A stretch of DNA of 64,000 nucleotides, from positions 2,371,001-2,435,000 of the forward strand of contig NZ_CP058648.1 in assembly GCF_018141405.1 (NCBI RefSeq), in the 5' to 3' direction. Below are positions 57,845 to 64,000 of the stretch, one piece after another. Position numbers and translations under genes: made by a program. Within the stretch, counting starts at the first letter, position 1. Each line of letters opens with the position of its first letter. Origin of the DNA: Serpentinicella alkaliphila. GTDB lineage: Bacteria; Bacillota; Clostridia; Peptostreptococcales; Natronincolaceae. Under the pieces are notes generated by a model. That model worked only from the letters and a program-made list of their open reading frames with translations. It was not told the DNA's origin and did not search any database.

Positions 57845-58214
57845 ATTAAATAAATCTGAGAAGGATTTTTCGCCATCAACTCTTTATGAAGACTATGCAA
57901 TAAATGATAAATTATTTCACTGGCAAACTCAGAGCAAGGTTTCAAAAGATAGCAAAACTGCTCAAAGATATATAAATCATCGTAAAATAGGAAGTAAAAT
58001 TGCTTTATTCGTAAGGGAGCATAAGAAAGAGAGCGGATATACATCACCATTTGTATTTTTAGGTGCGTGTCAGTATATAAGACATTCTGGGGATAAACCT
58101 ATGAGTTTTATATGGGAGTTAGATGAAGAGATGCCACCAATGTTTGTACCAAAAGCTAATAAGAATATATTGTAGCTAATATCAGAAGTTCATTTTCTTT
58201 CTAAAGAAGTAATA

Positions 58215-58251
58215 AAATGCCTAAGTTATGAAAATTTTAACTTAGGCATTT
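58215..58251. terminator. Palindromic terminator before the Wadjet operon
   Basis: AAATGCCTAAGTTA pairs exactly with TAACTTAGGCATTT, loop of about 9 nt. A and T runs at both feet fit a bidirectional terminator; it ends the helicase transcript. Confidence 0.7.
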
Positions 58252-58374
58252 AAATAAGGTTTACATAGAGTCTTTATGCCACAAACTGTAAATAGATTGA
58301 TACACACTTTGAAATCTGATAGATTAAAAGTAGTAAAATTAAGAATAATATTATACCTAATGGTGGGTGCTTAT

Positions 58375-59451
58375 ATGAATAGAATTATTAAAAGCTTTAT
58401 AGCAAGGTACGAAAATGAAAACAAAAAAAGATTTGATTTAAATACATTAGAGATGTTTATTATTAATCAATATAAAAGTGAATCGGAGTATATAAATAAG
58501 GGTGGTTATAGGGAGTTACACAAACAAATGATGGAGTTAGTGAATCAAGGCTGTATTAAAGAAATTAAATCTTCTAGCTACAATGGGCTAAATCCACCTT
58601 TGAAAGTAAGCTGGCAAATAATTAATAAAAAAGAGGATTCCAGGTGGGATAAATCTAAAATTTTAAAGTATAGCGATCTTCTAGATTTTAGTTATTATAT
58701 TAATAATCCATCCTTTCAGACCGATGGAGAATGGGAATATATTCAGAATATTTATAGGTTCCTAAAATCCTCTAGTAAAAGGGAAATAGTTAGCTTGGAA
58801 GAACGATGCTTAGAACTTTTTTATGATGAAAAATTCCTTATAAATAGGAAAGACACCACTAAAGGGAAGTATGGCATATTAAGTAGACTAAAGCTATCTT
58901 ATGTGGATTTAAGGATGAGAAAGTATGGAGAGATGTTTATCTATTGGAATAAAGGGGTTAATGATATTAAAAGAATTATAATATTAGAAAATCATTCAAC
59001 TTTCTTTGCTTTTAAAAGAGTGGTAGAGATTCACAAAGAAGTACTAGGCTTTAATCCTGATGCTTTAATTTATGGAGAGGGAAAGAAAATTGAAAGTAGT
59101 TTTTCTTTTCTCCAGGAAATAGCTAATACGTCAAATGTTGAAATACTATATTTTGGAGATATTGATTCCGAAGGATTTGGCATATATGCTAGACTAAAGG
59201 AAAAATATCCAAATATTAAAATGGAATTGTTTAAAACTGCCTATGATAAGTTAATTACCCTATGTAATAGGAACTACCCTTTGGATGGACAACAGAAAAA
59301 TATAAAATACTTTAACCTGTTTATTGATGAGATGAAGGACTACATAAATGAAGAGCAAATAAAAAAAATAGAATTTATTTGGAACAATGATTATAGAATT
59401 CCTCAGGAATTACTTAACTATGAATACTTATTGAAGGCGGTAAAATTATGA
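58375..59451 (+). CDS. jetD: Wadjet JetD, Toprim nuclease subunit
   Basis: 358 residues. A helical/winged-helix N-terminal half is followed by a Toprim domain: IIILENHSTFFAF with Glu near 204, then VEILYFGDIDSEGFGIYARL with the DxD pair near 261, as in DUF2220-type JetD. In Wadjet, JetD cleaves the DNA that the JetABC SMC complex has extruded, restricting closed circular plasmids. I chose ATG 58375 with GGTGGG upstream; the frame is open to 58276 but that part precedes the site. It overlaps jetA by 4 nt. Gene order D-A-B-C, with these domain families, points to type III. Confidence 0.88.
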   Translation: MNRIIKSFIARYENENKKRFDLNTLEMFIINQYKSESEYINKGGYRELHKQMMELVNQGCIKEIKSSSYNGLNPPLKVSWQIINKKEDSRWDKSKILKYSDLLDFSYYINNPSFQTDGEWEYIQNIYRFLKSSSKREIVSLEERCLELFYDEKFLINRKDTTKGKYGILSRLKLSYVDLRMRKYGEMFIYWNKGVNDIKRIIILENHSTFFAFKRVVEIHKEVLGFNPDALIYGEGKKIESSFSFLQEIANTSNVEILYFGDIDSEGFGIYARLKEKYPNIKMELFKTAYDKLITLCNRNYPLDGQQKNIKYFNLFIDEMKDYINEEQIKKIEFIWNNDYRIPQELLNYEYLLKAVKL

Positions 59452-60920
59452 TAGAGAGTGGCTTTTTTAATAGGATGAAAAAATTCCAAGCAATTCGTAT
59501 GTTAGGAACGGGAATGGACCTAGGAAATTTAAATGAATATGCCTATGAAATATGTTTTCTTTTAATTCAAAACATTTTCACTAGAGAATTAAGAGAAAAT
59601 CCTAATCGAACTAGAGATGATATGTTATTTATTACTGACAAGATTATTAGGGATATGGATTTAGAAGTAAATCGAGATATTGTTGAAAGAATAGTTGATG
59701 GAACACTTTGGTATAGGGACCCCAGTAAACAGGAAGCATTCCTCACTAAAATCTTTAACGAGGAACAAAGAAAAAAAGAAGATTATACATTCAGGTATTT
59801 TAAAGTGGATAGAGAACATAGCCACTGGGAACAGGGTGGATCAACAGTCTATATGTTGTCCGAAGAAAGCCAAGAGATGATTTTTATTACTAGAGAAATT
59901 CTAGAGGAATTTGGATTTGACCTAGAGCAGTTTTACACTCTTCAATTAATTAAAACTGGGAACTTTTCAAAGGCTAGAGATAGTATAGATCATCTTATAT
60001 CAAGAGTGCGAGTACTTATTAATAGAGAAAAGGATTATAAAAGGGATATTCTAAGAGACCCACAAAATATATTTTTCGATAGGAGCATTCGTGGTAAAAA
60101 AACAGAGGAGGAAATAAAGGAGCAGTTTGAAGAGGAACAAAAGGTTTTTCATAACATGCTTTCATGGAGAAGCAGATATGATTCTCTACCAGAGGAAAAA
60201 AAGCGAGATGCAGAATTTATGTTCACCAATTTAGAGAGGGCTAGGGCATTACATAATAGTCTTGCTAACTATGTTATCCAAAATCTTGCCTTGGAGTTAG
60301 AGATAAGGGTAAAGTATCCTGAAACTTTCTGGAATATTTCAAATTTTAGTTTTAAGAAGGATATTTGGCAAAACCATATAGTCAAAAATGGACTTAGAGA
60401 AATAAATGATTTGGAAAAGGTAGTTTCTCAATTATTTTCACCACAAATCGAATTTATCTACCCCCTAGATTGGGCTTGGGCTGAGCAAAGGGTGCAGTAT
60501 AAAAAGAAACAAAGAAAAACTCTAGATATTACTGAACAGGATGATTGGATATTTAAAGAAACGGATTGGGAATTAATTGAGGACCTATATGAAGAGATAT
60601 TTGTTGGACTTTTAGAAAAAGGGAGTTTTTCTATTTTAGAGTTAAATTTAAAAGAAGATGAAGAAAAGATTAAGTGGTTAAGTCAAGGCGAGAATATTGA
60701 CTTATTTATGATGTTTGTAATTTCAGATGTTACACTAGACTATAATTATGTTGGAGAAGACGAAAGAATGAAATTGTTCAAACGTCTATGTAATAGGGAT
60801 TCTAAATTTAGATTACTTAATAATAAAAGAATACTAACAAGGATAGAGGATACAGAGGATGTTTTTAGGTGGAATGAACTATTTATTTCACCCTATACCA
60901 TATATATTGAGGGGGCATAG
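59448..60920 (+). CDS. jetA: Wadjet JetA, kleisin-type subunit
   Basis: 490 residues resembling the JetA family formerly called DUF5716, found in type III Wadjet. It begins SGFFNRMKKFQAIRMLGTGM, and has the long helical middle region (about 190-270) and winged-helix parts expected for the MukF/kleisin-like subunit that bridges JetC heads. Its start overlaps the jetD stop (ATGA). Function is by analogy with studied Wadjet systems. Confidence 0.85.
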   Translation: MIESGFFNRMKKFQAIRMLGTGMDLGNLNEYAYEICFLLIQNIFTRELRENPNRTRDDMLFITDKIIRDMDLEVNRDIVERIVDGTLWYRDPSKQEAFLTKIFNEEQRKKEDYTFRYFKVDREHSHWEQGGSTVYMLSEESQEMIFITREILEEFGFDLEQFYTLQLIKTGNFSKARDSIDHLISRVRVLINREKDYKRDILRDPQNIFFDRSIRGKKTEEEIKEQFEEEQKVFHNMLSWRSRYDSLPEEKKRDAEFMFTNLERARALHNSLANYVIQNLALELEIRVKYPETFWNISNFSFKKDIWQNHIVKNGLREINDLEKVVSQLFSPQIEFIYPLDWAWAEQRVQYKKKQRKTLDITEQDDWIFKETDWELIEDLYEEIFVGLLEKGSFSILELNLKEDEEKIKWLSQGENIDLFMMFVISDVTLDYNYVGEDERMKLFKRLCNRDSKFRLLNNKRILTRIEDTEDVFRWNELFISPYTIYIEGA

Positions 60921-60924
60921 AAGT

Positions 60925-61683
60925 ATGAGCTATACAAATGAAGATATTAGAAAAGCAAGTGAATTATTTTTCTATTTATTAAGCAAGAGGATTGTCCCAG
61001 CAAATGATGTATTGGCAAGCCAATACTATGAAAATAACGAGATTAGTGAAATTATTAAGAATATGGCGGAGGAAGGTGGCTTAAGAGTTCTTGCAACTAG
61101 ACAAAATTTACACTTAGTAGCCAAGGGGGAAAGTTCTATATTTGCCACTACTTATTCACATATGAAGGAAAGATATACTAGATTACAAAGAAAAAGACAT
61201 TTTTACTTAGCAAATATTATTATTTGTATTTATTTGGCTGAAATAGATAGGGATAATAGGTTTTCATTTAGAATTGAGGACGCAGGGATTTCATATTTTA
61301 AATTAGAGGAAATTATTACAAATACTTTAGAGGCTTGGAAAAAGCGGAATGAACAGGAAGAAGGTTTTTCACGGGACTTTGCCATAGCCTTAGATGAAAT
61401 TTACCATCTTTGGATGGTCGAAATGTCTCATTCCAAGGAGAGTAAAGACGGTGTAGGATTTAGTACGGCATCTAATACTAGACTGGGCTTTATAAATGAG
61501 GCTTTAAAGCCATTGGAGCAGGAAAATTTAATAATAAATTTGACTCGTGAAAGTAGAATTATCCCTAAGGAAGAGTTATACGAAAGACTTGAGCATCTTT
61601 ATCATGGGGGAGACAGATATGAGGAAATAATTGAGCTAATTAAATATGAAAGAAGGGATAATGAAGATGCCAAAACTAGCTAA
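60925..61683 (+). CDS. jetB: Wadjet JetB, KITE-type subunit
   Basis: 252 residues of the DUF6063-like family. ATG 60925 lies 4 bp after the jetA stop with GGGGG upstream. Winged-helix features: SELFFYLLSKRIVPANDVLA, EEGGLRVLATRQNLHLVAKG. It corresponds to the MukE/KITE subunit that binds JetA and DNA. It overlaps jetC by 17 nt. Confidence 0.85.
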   Translation: MSYTNEDIRKASELFFYLLSKRIVPANDVLASQYYENNEISEIIKNMAEEGGLRVLATRQNLHLVAKGESSIFATTYSHMKERYTRLQRKRHFYLANIIICIYLAEIDRDNRFSFRIEDAGISYFKLEEIITNTLEAWKKRNEQEEGFSRDFAIALDEIYHLWMVEMSHSKESKDGVGFSTASNTRLGFINEALKPLEQENLIINLTRESRIIPKEELYERLEHLYHGGDRYEEIIELIKYERRDNEDAKTS

Positions 61684-64000
61684 GATTAGATTAACTGGCT
61701 GTAAATATGATGGTTTAAAGAAAGAACATGAAAATTCTATCTTTGATTTGACTAGAGATGGACAAGCAGATCATGCACTTTTTACCTTATTTAATGGTGG
61801 AGGAAAAGGCGTAATGATGCAACTAATTTTTCAACTCCTTTTACCCGAAACTAAATGGGGAAAAAACAATGGTAATAAAGTTATTTCTATGTTTTATGAT
61901 CAACGAAATAATCTACATCCCTTTACTTTTCATGTTGTTTTAGAATGGATATTAGATACTGTTCCAGAAAAGAGATTAATAACAGGAATTGCTATTAAAG
62001 CGATTATTAAAAATACTGGCAACGAGGAGGAGGATAAAACCGGTTTATCCTTATTTTTGTATACCCACGAGCATGATAATAAAGGATATTTTAAAGTAGA
62101 AAACCTACCGCTTTATGATAAAGAAACAGGAGAAGCTGTTGATATAGATAAATTAGAGGATTTTATTGATTCTAACAAAAGGGACTTTATTAAGTATAGT
62201 CAATCTAATGTAAAGAAGAAAGATGGTCAATACTACGCTTACTTAGAGAGCAAGGGGATTTATCGCAGTGAATGGATTAATCTTAAGGCTATTAATAAGT
62301 CTGAGGGTGGCGCGGGGGATTACTTTATTGGTGCTAGTGATAATAAGTCGGTTTTTGATAAAATAATAATTCCTGCAATAAGTGAAAACCTTAGAAATTA
62401 TAACTATGAAAATAAAAATAGTTTAATTGAGATGTTTAAAAGTAATCTTTCCATCACTAAAGATCTACCAGTTCTAATCAAGCGAGAGGGAGACTTCAAA
62501 GATCTTTTAGTTGCTATAAAACCATTGATAGAAAATGCGGATAGTGGGTCTCGTTTTTTAGACATGAAAGAAAGATTAATCAATGAAGGCAACGATATCT
62601 TCTTTATATTAAGTGAAGAAGAGAATTATGTAAAACAAGAGATTGATAAATGGGGTAATGAAGAAAAAAGGGCAAAAGATGAAGGTAAAAACCTAATATA
62701 TAATAAGGATAATCTTCTATACAATCAGGAAAAAAAGGATCTAGAGTCGGAAGAAAAAGAAATGGAACAATTAGTACAGATATTTAAGGATTTAGATGAA
62801 GAAGTTAAAGGGAAGAATAAAGACCTATTGTTGTATAAAATTAATAAGGAAACCAAGGTTAAAAAAGAATTAGATGTGAAGATATCTAATAAATATGAAG
62901 AGAAGGAAAGACTACTAGAAACCTTAAATATTTCAGATATTCAAAAAGAAGCAGAAATATTAGACTTTCAATTAGAAAAGGAATGGAACATTAGAAAGAG
63001 TGTATGGTATGAATATGAGAATCAATATAGGGGTTATTTAACATATGCAAAGCAGAATATAGACCAAAATAAAATTAAAATAAAAGAATTTGGTGCAGAA
63101 GTTGATAATCTAAATAGAGAAGTAGTTAAATACGAATTTTTAGAAGCAGAATTAGAGAGATACAGAAATAAATTAGAGTTAAAATACGACGCCATGAGTC
63201 TATTGTTTCCTGACAGAATAGCAGAAGATCTCAATAAGGAAAAGAAAAAAAATGATCTAGAAATTACTAGTTTAAAAAATAACATAAGTTCATATAAGGA
63301 AAGAATTAATATAATACATAGAGAAATCGATAAACTAAAAGATAGGCTCAAGACTGGACAAGAAGATGTAAAGAAGTTAAGGATTGAGGCTGATTTACAA
63401 AGAGACTTTGAGATAAAAGTTGCTCATGGAATAACAAAACAACTTCTAGAGAACTATGATGGTAGTGTTTTAGATCATCATTGGTTTGCTAAAAAGCAGG
63501 AAGCCCTACTACTTATGGAAGATATAAAAAAAGCAAAGCTTGAAGAAGTTCAGAGAACTATTTGGGAGAAAAATATTGATAGGCTTTTAAATAAGGATAA
63601 TTACTTTGTACCAAATAAAGATATAGTTATGGTAAAGGATGAAATAAAAAGGTTAGGTATTAACGTAGAAACTGGAGCAGAATATTTTACTGACTTAAAA
63701 AATGAAGAAAAGTTAGAGATTTTAAATAATTATCCTGGATTTATATATGGAGTAGTAATAAGCAACATTAAGGATTGGCAGTCTATTGAAAGAAACATAG
63801 ATAAAGAAATATTTTTAAATAATATGGTTCCCATATATGTAAGATCTGAAATGAGTATATCTGAAAAAGAAGGTTATAGAAGTTTATGGACTAAAGCCTT
63901 TGAGTTAATCGATCAAGAGAAATATTTGATCTGGAAAAATACAATGGAAGATGTAATAAATAAACTTTCTGAAACGGAAAGCAGTATAAAAATTGATCTA
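61667..64000 (+). CDS. jetC: Wadjet JetC, SMC-like ATPase (3' end outside the window)
   Basis: 778 codons visible with no stop. The N-terminal ATPase half has LAKIRLTGCKYDGLKK and the P-loop FTLFNGGGKGVMMQLIFQ (about 39-56). The GGGKG form instead of GxGKS is characteristic of this JetC branch as I know it. A long coiled coil begins near 320 (EEENYVKQEIDKWGNEEKRA onward) and runs beyond 600. The Walker B and signature motifs must lie in the missing C-terminal part. JetC is the loop-extruding motor. I chose ATG 61667, 9 nt after AAGGG, over ATG 61661. Confidence 0.9.
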   Translation, partial: MPKLAKIRLTGCKYDGLKKEHENSIFDLTRDGQADHALFTLFNGGGKGVMMQLIFQLLLPETKWGKNNGNKVISMFYDQRNNLHPFTFHVVLEWILDTVPEKRLITGIAIKAIIKNTGNEEEDKTGLSLFLYTHEHDNKGYFKVENLPLYDKETGEAVDIDKLEDFIDSNKRDFIKYSQSNVKKKDGQYYAYLESKGIYRSEWINLKAINKSEGGAGDYFIGASDNKSVFDKIIIPAISENLRNYNYENKNSLIEMFKSNLSITKDLPVLIKREGDFKDLLVAIKPLIENADSGSRFLDMKERLINEGNDIFFILSEEENYVKQEIDKWGNEEKRAKDEGKNLIYNKDNLLYNQEKKDLESEEKEMEQLVQIFKDLDEEVKGKNKDLLLYKINKETKVKKELDVKISNKYEEKERLLETLNISDIQKEAEILDFQLEKEWNIRKSVWYEYENQYRGYLTYAKQNIDQNKIKIKEFGAEVDNLNREVVKYEFLEAELERYRNKLELKYDAMSLLFPDRIAEDLNKEKKKNDLEITSLKNNISSYKERINIIHREIDKLKDRLKTGQEDVKKLRIEADLQRDFEIKVAHGITKQLLENYDGSVLDHHWFAKKQEALLLMEDIKKAKLEEVQRTIWEKNIDRLLNKDNYFVPNKDIVMVKDEIKRLGINVETGAEYFTDLKNEEKLEILNNYPGFIYGVVISNIKDWQSIERNIDKEIFLNNMVPIYVRSEMSISEKEGYRSLWTKAFELIDQEKYLIWKNTMEDVINKLSETESSIKIDL

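Larger units (their letters stand above)
53336..58175 (+). pseudogene. PLD-SF2 helicase-DUF3427 gene split by an IS element
   Basis: Exon-like parts 53336-56161 and 57852-58175 join in frame to 1049 residues. Order: helical N-terminus, PLD nuclease domain (about 130-290, RLHAKAYMF, AYIGSSNLSNPAL), SF2 helicase (VAATGVGKTVISA near 352, IIDEFHHAAAES near 446, GLTATPERMDG, DLYNEGVDIPEINTVLFLRP, QQLGRGLRLS) and a DUF3427 C-terminus including FHWQTQSKVSKDSKTAQRYI after the insertion. Such proteins occur in defence islands. ATG 53336 has GGGGTG 7 nt upstream. The truncated product lacks the last 107 residues but keeps both catalytic domains. Confidence 0.88.

Overview
The window looks like the chromosome of an anaerobic, low-GC Firmicute of the class Clostridia. 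Evidence: very AT-rich DNA, strong GGAGG-type ribosome binding sites, frequent GTG and TTG starts, a cytoplasmic [NiFe] hydrogenase with its own hyp genes, and typical clostridial small genes. I cannot name the species. Roughly the first 12 kb is metabolic. From about 12.8 kb to the right edge it is a defence and mobile-element region with many broken genes.

1-2.4 kb: the end of an unrecognised gene, a zinc-ribbon gene with a terminator, then about 0.65 kb of non-coding DNA. That stretch carries six CAGACTG heptamers and a hairpin of about 100 nt, and is probably a large structured RNA. 2.4-10.4 kb: one tightly packed plus-strand operon. It encodes a cytochrome b5-like/[NiFe]-hydrogenase small-subunit fusion, the large subunit, its C-terminal endopeptidase, a HypA-like protein without zinc domain, and HypF, HypC, HypD and HypE. 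No hypB is present. 10.5-12.1 kb: a cupin, a staygreen-family protein and a small hydrophobic ORF broken by a TGA.

12.3-18.5 kb: possible relic integrase-arm repeats, then an IS21-family element whose istB is split by a 3.46 kb Recombinase-in-Trio (RIT) element. 18.5-23.1 kb: a TOTE-type primase-helicase-PLD protein and an AbiE pair with a frameshifted toxin. 23.7-26.8 kb: a frameshifted CrtI-like desaturase and a cyclic-2,3-diphosphoglycerate-synthetase-like NTPase.

26.8-45.1 kb: an apparent island bounded by imperfect direct repeats of about 80 bp. It holds a LlaJI-type restriction-modification operon (two C5 methyltransferases, a McrB-like AAA+ subunit, a LlaJI-family subunit). Divergent to it is a GHKL(MORC/MutL-like)-Z1-PD-(D/E)XK-AIPR operon. 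Its right end has nested insertions: an IS1634-like element with an exact 92-bp target duplication, and an IS3-family element inside the second copy.

45.2-47.5 kb: a small locus with two SatD-family proteins around a DUF3307-type membrane protein, behind a palindromic 29-bp tandem-repeat promoter. The SatD proteins show class III nucleotide-cyclase-like motifs, so this could be an uncharacterised signalling or defence module. 47.9-53 kb: a lipoprotein and small housekeeping or stress genes (cysteine hydrolase, GNAT, DUF1801, NUDIX, Tpx). 53.3-58.2 kb: a PLD-helicase-DUF3427 gene split by an IS4-family element with a 7-bp duplication. 58.4-64 kb: a type III-like Wadjet operon (jetD-jetA-jetB-jetC); jetC runs off the window.
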